Part shown: one piece after another, positions 25,652-34,455 of the stretch
Layout of the letters: each line of letters opens with the position of its first letter
How positions within the stretch are numbered: position 1 is the first letter of the stretch
DNA from: Aquabacterium sp.
Lineage (GTDB): Bacteria > Pseudomonadota > Gammaproteobacteria > Burkholderiales > Burkholderiaceae_C
Direction of reading: 5' to 3'
Assembly: GCA_030654395.1 (NCBI GenBank)
Contig: JAURXM010000025.1
Span: 248,001 to 312,000, forward strand
DNA: 64,000 nucleotides
The notes under the pieces: model-generated
What the model saw: the letters and a program-made list of their open reading frames with translations, nothing else
The model's database searches: none
Told to the model about the DNA's origin: nothing
Position numbers and translations under genes: made by a program

Positions 25652-27382
25652 ATGAACATCATCGCCAGAGACGTACCGCCCCGCACAGCATGGGCTTTAG
25701 AGCAAGCAGGCGTGCACCCCTTGCTGTCCAAACTGTTTGCGGCCCGAGGCGTGCGCCACGTTGACGAACTCGATGACAGCCCTGCCCGCCTGCTGTCGCC
25801 AAGCACCCTCCTTGGCGCCACCCAAGCGGCCACCTTGCTGGCCGACGCCATTCAAGCTGGCAAGACGATTTGCATCGTGGCCGACTACGACTGCGACGGT
25901 GCCACCGCCTGCGCCGTGGGCATGCGGGGCCTGAGGATGCTGGGTGCACGGGCAGACCAAGTCACCTATGTGGTGCCAGACCGCGCCATTCATGGCTATG
26001 GCTTGACCCCGCCCATCGTGGACATGGTGCGAGCCAAGCAGGCCCAGGTTCTGATGACCGTTGACAACGGCATGGCCAGCCATGAGGCCGTCAAGCATGC
26101 CCGTGCGCTGGGCATGACGGTGATCATCACAGACCACCACTTGCCCGTCGTCGACAGCGAGGGCGCCGTGAGCCTGCCTGAGGCTGACGTGATCGTGAAC
26201 CCAAACCAGCCGGCCTGCGCCTTTACCAGCAAGGCCTTGGTGGGTGTCGGTGTGATGTTTTACGTGCTGCTGGCCTTGCGTGCCGAGCTGCGTCAACGTG
26301 GCATGTTTGATGCCGCCAGCCAACCCCGGATAGACAACTTGCTCGACTTGGTGGCCTTGGGCACCATTGCCGACGTCGGGCGACTAGACGACAACAACCG
26401 CCGACTGGTCTCGCTTGGACTCAAACGCATCCGCGCAGGACGGATGCAGCCCGGCATCGCCTCGCTGTTTATCGCAGCCGGACGCGATCCCAACAAAGCC
26501 AGCAGCCAGGATTTTGGCTTCGCCTTGGGCCCCCGTGTCAACGCCGCGGGGCGCCTGGCTGAAATGGGCTTGGGCATCGAATGCCTGAGCACAGATGACC
26601 CAAGCCGTGCAGATGAGCTAGCGCGCCAGCTCGACACCATCAACCGAGAGCGCCGCGTGGTCGAATCCGGCATGCGTGAGCAGGCCGAACAGTTACTCGA
26701 ATCGCTCATGCCCGAAGGAGAAGCGCCGCCCGCCGTGGCCATCTTCGACCCCGACTTTCATGAAGGTGTGGTGGGTATCGTCGCCTCACGCCTCAAAGAC
26801 CGTCTGCACAGGCCGGCTTTTGTGTTCGCACTGGGGCAAGATGGCTTGCTCAAAGGCTCAGGCAGGTCGATCCCTGGCTTTCACTTGCGCGATGCGCTGG
26901 ACCTCATCAGCAAGCGACACCCCGGCATCCTCAAACGTTTTGGGGGGCACGCCATGGCCGCAGGCTGCACCATGGCCGAGGACGATTTCGACACCTTCGA
27001 GGCCGCGCTCACATGCGTCGCACAGGAGGGGCTAGACCCCAGCCTGCTGTTGCGCCAGATCAGCACGGACGGCTCACTGGACGCGCAATGGTTCACGGTC
27101 GAGACGGTGGCGAAGCTTGACGGCGAAGTCTGGGGGCCGGGCTTTGAAGCACCCATATTCAGCGACACGGCTGAGGTGATAGGGCAAAGGCTGGTGGGAG
27201 AACGCCACCTCAAGCTCACCCTGCGTGTGCAAGGTCAAGTCAGGGATGGCATCTGGTTTGGCAGGACAGAACCGTTACCTGCGCAAACGACATTGGCCTA
27301 CCGGGTCGGTTTAAACGAGTACCAAGGCCGTCAGAGCGTGCAAATTGTGGTCGAAGGCGCAGACACAGACATTGCCGCCTGA
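25652..27382 (+). CDS. recJ: Single-stranded-DNA exonuclease RecJ
   Basis: Predicted 5'-3' single-strand DNA exonuclease of recombination and mismatch repair. DHH-phosphoesterase motifs are all present: VADYDCDGATAC, VDNGMASHEA, TDHHLP and ALGTIADVGRL. The DHHA1 part has GVVGIVASRLKDRLHRPAFVF and the typical SGRSIPGFHLRDAL with GGHAMAAG. The C-terminal OB-fold region is present, and the 576 residues match RecJ. It is convergent with flgN, five bases apart. Confidence 0.96.
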   Translation: MNIIARDVPPRTAWALEQAGVHPLLSKLFAARGVRHVDELDDSPARLLSPSTLLGATQAATLLADAIQAGKTICIVADYDCDGATACAVGMRGLRMLGARADQVTYVVPDRAIHGYGLTPPIVDMVRAKQAQVLMTVDNGMASHEAVKHARALGMTVIITDHHLPVVDSEGAVSLPEADVIVNPNQPACAFTSKALVGVGVMFYVLLALRAELRQRGMFDAASQPRIDNLLDLVALGTIADVGRLDDNNRRLVSLGLKRIRAGRMQPGIASLFIAAGRDPNKASSQDFGFALGPRVNAAGRLAEMGLGIECLSTDDPSRADELARQLDTINRERRVVESGMREQAEQLLESLMPEGEAPPAVAIFDPDFHEGVVGIVASRLKDRLHRPAFVFALGQDGLLKGSGRSIPGFHLRDALDLISKRHPGILKRFGGHAMAAGCTMAEDDFDTFEAALTCVAQEGLDPSLLLRQISTDGSLDAQWFTVETVAKLDGEVWGPGFEAPIFSDTAEVIGQRLVGERHLKLTLRVQGQVRDGIWFGRTEPLPAQTTLAYRVGLNEYQGRQSVQIVVEGADTDIAA

Positions 27383-27387
27383 TCCCA

Positions 27388-27783
27388 TCAACGATAAGCG
27401 TTGACTGCTTTGGCTGCCGGAGACAGCCCCAAGTTGCCATAGGTGGCGCTGCCCTCACGAGGCAACAGCGCACCCAAGGTTCGGTCAACGCACGCATGAG
27501 CGCGGTGCACCGCACCTTGTTGAGCCAAAACACGGGCTTGAGCCCAAGTCAGGCGCAGTTTCAAATCGTCGGACAGCGGGTGCTGCCCAGCTTGCCCGGC
27601 GCGGCGAAAAACCACAACAGAGTCGGCCAAACTGCTTTGCAGCTGCTGACATTGCCGCTCAACCAGTTGCGGATCACCAGAGGCGAAAGCTGCATCCAGC
27701 TCAGACAGGCAGGCCTCAATGCCAGCCACATGGGCTGACATCAAAGCTGGCCCATCCAAGCCATGTGGTGCTATGTACGCCAT
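27388..27783 (-). CDS. flgN: FlgN-like flagellar chaperone
   Basis: A 131-residue, mainly helical protein directly downstream of flgM. Position and size fit FlgN, the export chaperone of the hook-junction proteins FlgK and FlgL. The sequence itself is weakly conserved: the helices around LSELDAAFASGDPQLVERQ and LKLRLTWAQARVLAQQGAVH are compatible with the family. The C-terminal PAAKAVNAYR is reminiscent of FlgN-type proteins in Burkholderiales. It lies 7 bases after flgM and is in the same transcript. Confidence 0.7.
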   Translation of the reverse strand: MAYIAPHGLDGPALMSAHVAGIEACLSELDAAFASGDPQLVERQCQQLQSSLADSVVVFRRAGQAGQHPLSDDLKLRLTWAQARVLAQQGAVHRAHACVDRTLGALLPREGSATYGNLGLSPAAKAVNAYR

Positions 27784-27790
27784 GGCTCAG

Positions 27791-28096
27791 TCAACCTTGC
27801 TTGCCTTGCAGCAAATCTTTGGCATTACTGATCAATTTGTCAGCAATGGCCTCAGGATTGATCTTGTAAGTGCCGTTATCAATGGCTTGTTTGACGCTGC
27901 TTACTTTCGCCACGTCAAAATCGCCATCGTTGCTGGTCAATAGGCCTGCAGCAGCGGACGACAGTGTTACTTTTGAGCTGTCGCTGGCGCTGCCTTTGGT
28001 CGAGGATGTTTTGCCCGACTTATCAGCCGAGCTGGCACCCTCGGTGCGTGCATTAACGCCGCCTACCGCTTTGTCTAGGGGGTTGCCGATCTTCAT
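27791..28096 (-). CDS. flgM: Anti-sigma-28 factor FlgM
   Basis: Predicted inhibitor of the flagellar sigma factor FliA, exported through the hook-basal body when that structure is complete. The N-terminal MKIGNPLDK and the C-terminal sigma-binding region (VSSVKQAIDNGTYKINPEAIADKLI) are characteristic. The 101 residues fit. A sigma-28-type promoter lies about 40 bases upstream, giving the known autoregulatory circuit in which FliA drives its own antagonist. A Ser/Thr/Lys-rich disordered part covers residues 17-45. Confidence 0.92.
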   Translation of the reverse strand: MKIGNPLDKAVGGVNARTEGASSADKSGKTSSTKGSASDSSKVTLSSAAAGLLTSNDGDFDVAKVSSVKQAIDNGTYKINPEAIADKLISNAKDLLQGKQG

Positions 28097-28141
28097 GATG
28101 TACTCCTTATTCCCGGCACAAACCGAGTGGTCACATCCGCG

Positions 28142-28168
28142 ATATCGACGCGGGGCCGACCGACTTTA
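28142..28168 (-). promoter_or_regulatory. Sigma-28 (FliA) type promoter for flgM-flgN
   Basis: On the minus strand TAAA (28168-28165) is followed, after exactly 15 bases, by GTCGATAT (28149-28142), six of eight matches to the FliA -10 consensus GCCGATAA. The spacing and the perfect -35 core make this a convincing class III flagellar promoter, with the predicted transcript start about 40 bases before the flgM ATG. Confidence 0.75.
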
Positions 28169-28171
28169 ATA

Positions 28172-28211
28172 CCAAACCCCCTAAACCCCCTATGCAGGGG
28201 GGAGGATTTGG
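28172..28211 (-). other. G/C-tract hairpin between flgA and flgM
   Basis: Arms CCAAA/TTTGG and C5/G5 pair around a short loop; two G5 tracts lie on the minus strand. It follows flgA and precedes the flgM promoter. No U-tract is present, so it is not a standard terminator, but it could slow read-through from flgA. Confidence 0.4.
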
Positions 28212-28223
28212 CATAAATCTGTT

Positions 28224-29069
28224 TCATAGAGACAACTCCACCAGTCTGTCGCCTATGGGCTGACCACAAACCACACGGCCATTGTCAGTCCTGATTTTGG
28301 CGCAACGCCCCTCGTCACCGGGGGTCAGGGCCGTGCCATCAGATGCCACTTGGAAGCCATCACCCCGGACCGTTAAGCGCACAGGGTCACCTGCTGCAAA
28401 CCACCGACGGGCTTTGACATCGTCATGCCTGAGGCTTTGTCCTGCCTCCATGTTTTTCACCACAGAGCGCCCGATGACATCGGCCATGCGTGTCACTGCG
28501 GGTGATGCTTGACTGGCCAAATCGACTTCGCCAAGTATCAAATCTGCCGAATTGATCACAATACCAGGGCGCAAAGGTGAAGCTGTCACCAAAGCCATCC
28601 CCCACACCTTGACGGTGACGGGCCAAAATACGTTCCAGTGCACAGCGCCTTGTTCGCAGCGCAAGCCCACACGTGTGCGGCCCCACATTTGCATGCCGAC
28701 AGGCATGTATGTGCGCACTTTGTCGCACGGCGCGAGCTTGAGCCGGGGGTCCAGCTGCCCCAGCACCACCTCCACGCGCCAAGGCTTTTGCTTGGCACCG
28801 GCGTCTGAGTCCATCGCTTTGGGCATGCCTTGTTGTTTGATCAAACCTTCGACCTGCCCTTGCAATGCGCTGTTGGCACCCGCACCCGCAGCCACAACCT
28901 GAGCTTGCGCAGCAGGGGCAAACAAGGCGGCCAGCGTACACAGACCAATCCAAAAAGCGGCACTACCAAAGGCCAGCAAAAACTGAACCAACGCATAGCC
29001 GAGATCCTGCCCTGCAGGTTTGCGGTGCGCAGCCAGTGCCTTGAATTTGGAGTGGGTGTACGTTTTCAT
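28224..29069 (-). CDS. flgA: Flagellar P-ring assembly chaperone FlgA
   Basis: Predicted periplasmic chaperone needed for the P-ring (FlgI). The N-terminal hydrophobic segment (about 26-58, ending APAAQAQ) is a signal sequence with an unusually long basic leader. The SAF/antifreeze-like domain of FlgA is seen in RPGIVINSADL, VIGRSVVKNMEAGQSL and RWFAAGDPVRLTVRGDGFQVASDG in the C-terminal half. The start 29069 (ATG) is preferred to a GTG at 29096; neither has a strong ribosome site. The gene is divergent from flgB, with the flagellar class II promoters expected between them. Confidence 0.9.
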   Translation of the reverse strand: MKTYTHSKFKALAAHRKPAGQDLGYALVQFLLAFGSAAFWIGLCTLAALFAPAAQAQVVAAGAGANSALQGQVEGLIKQQGMPKAMDSDAGAKQKPWRVEVVLGQLDPRLKLAPCDKVRTYMPVGMQMWGRTRVGLRCEQGAVHWNVFWPVTVKVWGMALVTASPLRPGIVINSADLILGEVDLASQASPAVTRMADVIGRSVVKNMEAGQSLRHDDVKARRWFAAGDPVRLTVRGDGFQVASDGTALTPGDEGRCAKIRTDNGRVVCGQPIGDRLVELSL

Positions 29070-29219
29070 CTGACTTGACTGTACGGATCTGGCCACGTAG
29101 TCAAGGCCACGATATGCGGGCCAAAACCCGTTCTATTTCGGCTCATGTTTGACGCCCAACGGATTCATATTTCCAACAAGCTGCCACAAGTGGTGATCCC
29201 GATCCGGAGGGCCCAGACC

Positions 29220-29657
29220 ATGTTGAACCGATTGACTGACTCTTTGAATTTCCACGCTCAAGCCTTGTCGCTTAGGTCTGAGCGCCAGCGGCTGATCGCC
29301 AGCAACATCGCCAACGCAGACACACCGGGCTATGTCTCGCGGGATTTCGATTTCGCAACAGCCTTACGGCAAGCAACTGGCCAGTCGTCAATGGGTCAAT
29401 CCACCGTGCAGATGCCCAAAATGACACTCCATACAGCCAACAGTGGCCACATGAATAAGCAAGGACTGCCAGCTGGCAGCCGAGCACAACCCGACATGAA
29501 CTACGCCACCCCGTCGCAAACCAACTTGGACCGCAACACGGTGGACATGGACAGAGAGCGTGCGAACTTCGCCGACAACACCATCCATTACGAGGCCACG
29601 CTGCGCTTTATCAACGGCCAAGTGCGAACGCTGAACACAGCGATCACCGGACAGTAG
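29220..29657 (+). CDS. flgB: Flagellar proximal rod protein FlgB
   Basis: Predicted proximal rod subunit exported by the flagellar type III apparatus. The family signature RLIASNIANADTPGYVSRDFDF lies at about 25-46. The start at 29220 is fixed by GGAGG at 29206-29210, nine bases upstream; earlier in-frame starts lack conserved sequence. The 145 residues are a typical size. First gene of the flgBCDEFGHIJKL run. Confidence 0.95.
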   Translation: MLNRLTDSLNFHAQALSLRSERQRLIASNIANADTPGYVSRDFDFATALRQATGQSSMGQSTVQMPKMTLHTANSGHMNKQGLPAGSRAQPDMNYATPSQTNLDRNTVDMDRERANFADNTIHYEATLRFINGQVRTLNTAITGQ

Positions 29658-29692
29658 GCTGAAACAAGCCGAGGCGATCACAGGAGACCATC

Positions 29693-30103
29693 ATGTCGAT
29701 GTTCAAGATTTTCAATGTAGCCGGTAGCGCAGTCAGCGCGCAGTCTCAACGCCTTAATGTGGTGGCATCCAACTTGGCCAATGCCGACACGGTTGCCGGG
29801 CCAGATCGCGCAGCCTACAAGGCACGCCAAGTGGTCTTCACCACCACACCCATGGGCGAAGTGGGCACAGCAGGCGTCACCGTGAGCCAGGTCACAGAAG
29901 ACGCCACACCAGGGCGTCGGGTTCACGACCCCAAACACCCACAGGCCGACACCGAGGGCTACGTGACCTACAGCAACGTCAACACAGTCGAAGAGATGGT
30001 CAACATGATCTCGGCCTCGCGCTCGTACCAGAACAACATCGAAGTCATGAACACGGCCAAAACCTTGTTGATGAAAACACTGCAAATGGGCCAAGGCGGC
30101 TAA
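29693..30103 (+). CDS. flgC: Flagellar proximal rod protein FlgC
   Basis: Predicted rod subunit. The N-terminal signature VSAQSQRLNVVASNLANADTV and the C-terminal rod motif VEEMVNMISASRSYQNNIEVMNTAK identify FlgC, and 136 residues is the usual length. A good ribosome site (AGGAGA) precedes the ATG. It lies 35 bases after flgB. Confidence 0.96.
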   Translation: MSMFKIFNVAGSAVSAQSQRLNVVASNLANADTVAGPDRAAYKARQVVFTTTPMGEVGTAGVTVSQVTEDATPGRRVHDPKHPQADTEGYVTYSNVNTVEEMVNMISASRSYQNNIEVMNTAKTLLMKTLQMGQGG

Positions 30104-30130
30104 GCGCAGCCTATCTGACAAGGACACACC

Positions 30131-30796
30131 ATGACAACGACATCCGGAACCAGCGCGACCAGCGCCGCAAACCCAGTTGCTGCAGCCGCGAACAAGAAGA
30201 ACAGCAACAGCACAACCGAAGCGTCTGACCGCTTTTTGAAGCTGCTGGTCACGCAGATGAAAAACCAAGACCCGCTCAATCCGATGGACAACGCGCAGGT
30301 CACCAGTCAAATGGCGCAGATCAACACGGTCACGGGCATCGACAAGCTCAACACCACGATCACAACCATGAGCAACAACATGTCGCAGATGCAGATGATG
30401 CAAGGCGCCGTCTTGGTAGGCCATGCGGTGATGATCGAAGGCAATAAGCTGGCCGTCGATGCAAGCACAGGCAAGGCCAGCGGCGGCTATGAGCTTGCCG
30501 CCAACGCAGCCAGCGTCAACATTGACATCTTGGATGCAGCAGGCAACAAGGTCGGCAATGTGACCGCAGCAGGCAAAGGCGCAGGCCGCCAAGATTTTGA
30601 GTGGACTGCGCCCAAAGGCACATCAACAAGCGGCTTGACATTCAAAGTCACAGCCACCAGCAAGGGCAAGTCGAGCGAAGCCACGCCGCTGATGACCGAC
30701 ATGGTTGATGCCGTCAGCACGGCCAACGGCTCGTTGACGCTGGAGCTCAGAAACAGCGGCAGCACGGCTTACAGCAAGGTCTTGGCAGTTTCTTAA
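30131..30796 (+). CDS. flgD: Hook-capping protein FlgD
   Basis: Predicted scaffold for hook assembly. The N-terminal stretch DRFLKLLVTQMKNQDPLNPMDNAQVTSQMAQI is the FlgD hallmark (here cited in part: KNQDPLNPMDN). The C-terminal half is a FlgD tudor/Ig-like region. A low-complexity Ala/Thr/Asn leader covers the first 30 residues. The 221 residues match the family. Confidence 0.95.
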   Translation: MTTTSGTSATSAANPVAAAANKKNSNSTTEASDRFLKLLVTQMKNQDPLNPMDNAQVTSQMAQINTVTGIDKLNTTITTMSNNMSQMQMMQGAVLVGHAVMIEGNKLAVDASTGKASGGYELAANAASVNIDILDAAGNKVGNVTAAGKGAGRQDFEWTAPKGTSTSGLTFKVTATSKGKSSEATPLMTDMVDAVSTANGSLTLELRNSGSTAYSKVLAVS

Positions 30797-30850
30797 AGCA
30801 GAAGTCAAAAGCAAAAACGTCACAAGCAATAACGTCATAAGGACATCATC

Positions 30851-32149
30851 ATGGGCTTCCAACAAGGTTTATCCGGTTTGAACATTTCCAGCAAAAATCT
30901 GGAAGTGATCGGCAACAACGTGGCCAACGCCAACACCTTTGGTGCCAAAGCATCTCGGGCTGAGTTTGCAGACATGTATGCAGCCTCACTGGGCGGGGGC
31001 GGCAGCAATGGCATTGGCATTGGCGCACGCTTGGCTTCGGTGGCTCAGCAATTCACACAAGGCAACATCACGGCCACGTCCAATGCCATGGACTTGGCGA
31101 TCAATGGCCGAGGCTTTTTCGCGCTGCAGACGCCGCAAGGTGAAACGGTATATTCACGCAACGGCCAATTCAAGCGCGACGAAAAAGGCTACGTGATCAA
31201 CAACGATAAACATCAACTGTTGGGTCAGGCACTCGATGAGACAGGGGTCGCTTCAGGCCCCGGCGGCACGCCCATTATATTGAGCAATGATGGCTCGGCG
31301 CCATTGAAGGCATCGGAGGTCAAGATGACCGCCAACTTGGACGTGCGTGGGGCGCCCAAAACCCTTGCACTGGACATCAGTGACTCCAAGACATACAACT
31401 TCGTGACATCGCAAACGGCCTATGGTGACAATGGTGCCCCCATCGCCTTGAACTACTACTTTCGCAAAACAACCGAGGCCACACCGGGTGACCCCAGCGC
31501 TGCCCCACCTGTTGCAGGAACAGGTGGTGTCTGGGACGTCTACATGACGGCTGACGGCAATAGCAATGCAGCTTCTGTCAACAAAGACGGCGCAGGCAAC
31601 CCGGCACCCATTGGCACGCTCAGCTTCAACCCGGATGGCTCGCTACCGGTCGGCACGGTGCTCACCGTGCCGTCTATCCCCGGCGGCAAGAATGGACAGC
31701 CCTTAACCGGTGTGACGGTGGACCTCAGCACAACAACCGAGTACTCGGGCGCCTACTCCGTCACTGACCTCAGCGGCGGCGGCTATGCACAGGGCAATTT
31801 GTCAGACTTTTTGATCGAAAACGACGGCACGATCAAGGCGCGCTACACCAATGGCCAATCCAAATCGATTGCGCGGGTGCAGTTGTCCGACTTCAAAAAC
31901 CTCAACGGCATGCAACCTGTGGGCTCCAACGAATGGAAGGCCACCAGCGCATCTGGTGACCCACTGCCATTAGGCACACCTGGCACAGGTATCTATGGTT
32001 TGCTGCAAGCGGGCGCACTCGAAGAGTCCAACGTCGACATGACGGCTGAACTGGTCAACATGATCGTGGCGCAGCGCTCATACCAAGCCAATGCGCAGAC
32101 CATCAAAGCAGAAGACCAAGTTCTGCAAACGCTGGTTAATCTGCGTTGA
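30851..32149 (+). CDS. flgE: Flagellar hook protein FlgE
   Basis: Predicted hook subunit. It starts with GFQQGLSGLNISSKNLEVIGNN, has the rod/hook signature ANTFGAKASRAEFAD, and ends with VNMIVAQRSYQANAQTIKAEDQVLQTL. The central region (about 150-370) is the variable D1/D2 hook surface. The 432 residues fit betaproteobacterial FlgE. AAGGA precedes the ATG. Confidence 0.96.
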   Translation: MGFQQGLSGLNISSKNLEVIGNNVANANTFGAKASRAEFADMYAASLGGGGSNGIGIGARLASVAQQFTQGNITATSNAMDLAINGRGFFALQTPQGETVYSRNGQFKRDEKGYVINNDKHQLLGQALDETGVASGPGGTPIILSNDGSAPLKASEVKMTANLDVRGAPKTLALDISDSKTYNFVTSQTAYGDNGAPIALNYYFRKTTEATPGDPSAAPPVAGTGGVWDVYMTADGNSNAASVNKDGAGNPAPIGTLSFNPDGSLPVGTVLTVPSIPGGKNGQPLTGVTVDLSTTTEYSGAYSVTDLSGGGYAQGNLSDFLIENDGTIKARYTNGQSKSIARVQLSDFKNLNGMQPVGSNEWKATSASGDPLPLGTPGTGIYGLLQAGALEESNVDMTAELVNMIVAQRSYQANAQTIKAEDQVLQTLVNLR

Positions 32150-32186
32150 TGCCACCGGTATCTGCAACCTGCACTAGGAGTACCGC

Positions 32187-32912
32187 ATGGACCGCATGAT
32201 TTACCTCAGCATGGCTGGCGCCAAAATGAACATGCAGCGCCAAGACGTGTTGTCAAACAACTTGGCCAACGTCAGCACAACAGGCTTTCGGGCCGAAATG
32301 GAGGCCACGCGGGCCGTGCCTGTGCTTGGCGATGGTGCCTCAACACGTGTGTACGCACTGGAAACAACGGTGGGCTACAACGACAGCACAGGGCCGATCA
32401 ACTTCACAGGTCGATCACTGGACGTGGCTGCGCAGGGCAAAACATGGATGACGGTACAAGGCTTGGATGGCACGGAAGCCTATACGCGCTTTGGGTCATT
32501 CACGGTCAACACCGAGGGCAATTTGGTCACGCAAAGTGGGCTGCCCGTGATGGGTGATGGTGGCCCGATTGCCATCCCCGCCAACTCAGAACCCAGCATC
32601 GCAGCCGACGGCACGGTGAGCGCGCGCCTGCCCAATGGCAAATCCACTGATGTGGGCAAGCTCAAACTGGTCACCGCGCAAGACAAGCTGATCCGAGGTG
32701 AGGATGGCTTGTTTCGTGGCGCCGACGGCGAACTGCCAGCAGACCCCAACGCACGTGTCCAAGACGGCGCATTGGAGGGGTCGAACGTGAACCCTATCGA
32801 AACCATGGTGGCGATGATCGCGGCCGCACGGCAGTTCGAGACACAGATAAAGATGATGCAGACCGCGGAGGCTAACGAGAAAGCTGCCGCACAGTTGCTG
32901 TCCGGCAGCTGA
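32187..32912 (+). CDS. flgF: Flagellar proximal rod protein FlgF
   Basis: Predicted proximal rod subunit. The N-terminal AGAKMNMQRQDVLSNNLANVSTTGF and the C-terminal SNVNPIETMVAMIAAARQFETQIKMMQTAE identify FlgF; the rod-signature variant LSNNLANVSTTGF separates it from FlgG. The 241 residues match. It is preceded by GGAG and spaced 37 bases from flgE. Confidence 0.95.
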   Translation: MDRMIYLSMAGAKMNMQRQDVLSNNLANVSTTGFRAEMEATRAVPVLGDGASTRVYALETTVGYNDSTGPINFTGRSLDVAAQGKTWMTVQGLDGTEAYTRFGSFTVNTEGNLVTQSGLPVMGDGGPIAIPANSEPSIAADGTVSARLPNGKSTDVGKLKLVTAQDKLIRGEDGLFRGADGELPADPNARVQDGALEGSNVNPIETMVAMIAAARQFETQIKMMQTAEANEKAAAQLLSGS

Positions 32913-32952
32913 TCACTTGATTGACAGGCCACAAGCCTAAAGGAGTCCGACC

Positions 32953-33735
32953 ATGATGCGTTCTTTGTGGGTCTCAAAATCCGGCATGGAAGCCCAGCAA
33001 ACTCAGCTGGACCACATCGCCAATAATCTGGCCAACAGCGGCACCAATGGCTACAAGCAGTCACACGCCGTTTTTGAAGATTTGATGTACCAAAACCTGC
33101 GCCAAAGTGGCGCGAACAGCTCGGAGCAAACCGTGCTGCCTACAGGCCTGCAAGTGGGCTTGGGTGTGCGCGCAGTGGCGACCTCGCGGCAGTTCTCGCA
33201 GGGCAACTTGGCCCAGACATCGAACAACATGGATGTGGCCATTCAAGGCAAAGGTTTCTTCCAAATCGCCATGCCCGATGGCACAACAGGTTACACGCGA
33301 GATGGCTCTTTTCAGATCGACTCGCAAGGCCAGATCGTCACCAACAACGGTTATTTGGTTCAGCCTGGCATCACTTTGCCGCCCACGGCCTCGGGCGTGA
33401 CCATCGGCAATGACGGCACGATCACGGCCATGCTGCCAGGACAGGTGGCACCGCAAAATCTCGGGCAGATACAGTTGGCGAACTTCATTAATCCGGCCGG
33501 CATGGAGCCTAAAGGACAAAACATCTTCACGGAAACCGCCTCGTCTGGGGCGCCTCAAACCGGGGCACCAGCCTCCGCCGGCATGGGCTCCTTGTCACAG
33601 GGTTTTGTTGAAACGTCGAATGTGAACGTGGTGCAAGAGCTTGTCACCATGATCCAAACGCAGCGGGCTTATGAGTTGAACTCCAAGGCCATCCAGACCT
33701 CCGATCAGATGCTGCAAAAGTTGGGGCAGATGTGA
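32953..33735 (+). CDS. flgG: Flagellar distal rod protein FlgG
   Basis: Predicted distal rod subunit, the main component of the drive shaft. [34 protein letters not shown] opens the protein (key part: [16 protein letters not shown]), and the C-terminal [26 protein letters not shown] is diagnostic. The 260 residues match exactly the usual size. AAAGGAG lies just before the start. The stop overlaps flgH as TGATG. Confidence 0.97.
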   Translation: MMRSLWVSKSGMEAQQTQLDHIANNLANSGTNGYKQSHAVFEDLMYQNLRQSGANSSEQTVLPTGLQVGLGVRAVATSRQFSQGNLAQTSNNMDVAIQGKGFFQIAMPDGTTGYTRDGSFQIDSQGQIVTNNGYLVQPGITLPPTASGVTIGNDGTITAMLPGQVAPQNLGQIQLANFINPAGMEPKGQNIFTETASSGAPQTGAPASAGMGSLSQGFVETSNVNVVQELVTMIQTQRAYELNSKAIQTSDQMLQKLGQM

Positions 33736-34412
33736 TGCGTGTGTGGCGTAAGTTGAAGACATTGGCGTGGTTGCCCGCAGCCCTGCTCACTGGGTGTGTG
33801 TCAATGGCGCCCAAAGTGGACGTGGCCGAGCCGACCCAAGCCCGGCCATCGGCGGCCGTCTATGCCCCAGTCAATAGCGGCGCTATTTTTCAGGCCGGGG
33901 GCTACCGTCCGCTTTATGAAACCCACCGTGCACGCATGGTGGGCGACATCATCACGGTCAACATCAGCGAGGCCATCTCAGCCAAACAAGAAAGCACCAG
34001 CACCTTGGCCAAAACTGGCACGGTGAGCAGCGGCATATCCGCCGTGCCACTGCTACGGGTTGACCAGCTGGCCAAGCTCAGTGCAGCGGGCACCTCATCG
34101 AATACGTTCAACGGCAAGGGCAGCACGGAGAGCACCAACGATTTCACGGGCACGATCACGGCGACAGTCATTGAGGTTTTGCCCAATGGGCATCTGATCA
34201 TCTCAGGTGAAAAACAGATCGGCGTGGCGCACAACGTGGATGTGCTTCGGTTCTCGGGGCAAATTGATCCGGCCACCATTCTGCCGGGCAACAGCGTGGC
34301 CTCCAGCCAGATTGCGAACGTGCGCATCGCGCAAATAGGACGAGGCGCGCAACAAGAAGCCCAAGGAATAGGCTGGCTTGCCCGCTTCTTTTTGAGCATT
34401 TCACCGTTCTAA
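33735..34412 (+). CDS. flgH: Flagellar L-ring lipoprotein FlgH
   Basis: Predicted outer-membrane L-ring subunit. A lipoprotein signal is visible (WLPAALLTGCVSMAPK), with the acylated cysteine at about 21. The conserved GDIITVNISEAISAKQ and the C-terminal ISGEKQIGVAHNVDVLRFSG... and VASSQIANVRIAQIGRGAQ are typical. The start at 33735 gives a one-base TGATG overlap with flgG; a GTG three bases earlier is an alternative. Confidence 0.95.
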   Translation: MRVWRKLKTLAWLPAALLTGCVSMAPKVDVAEPTQARPSAAVYAPVNSGAIFQAGGYRPLYETHRARMVGDIITVNISEAISAKQESTSTLAKTGTVSSGISAVPLLRVDQLAKLSAAGTSSNTFNGKGSTESTNDFTGTITATVIEVLPNGHLIISGEKQIGVAHNVDVLRFSGQIDPATILPGNSVASSQIANVRIAQIGRGAQQEAQGIGWLARFFLSISPF

Positions 34413-34455
34413 AGTTCACCACAATGAAGCCGAACCCCCTCAGGAATTCGGCCAA

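Noticed and set aside
29678-30592. 304-codon minus-strand open frame
   Set aside because: Antisense to flgC and flgD; Cys/His-rich composition is typical of a shadow frame.
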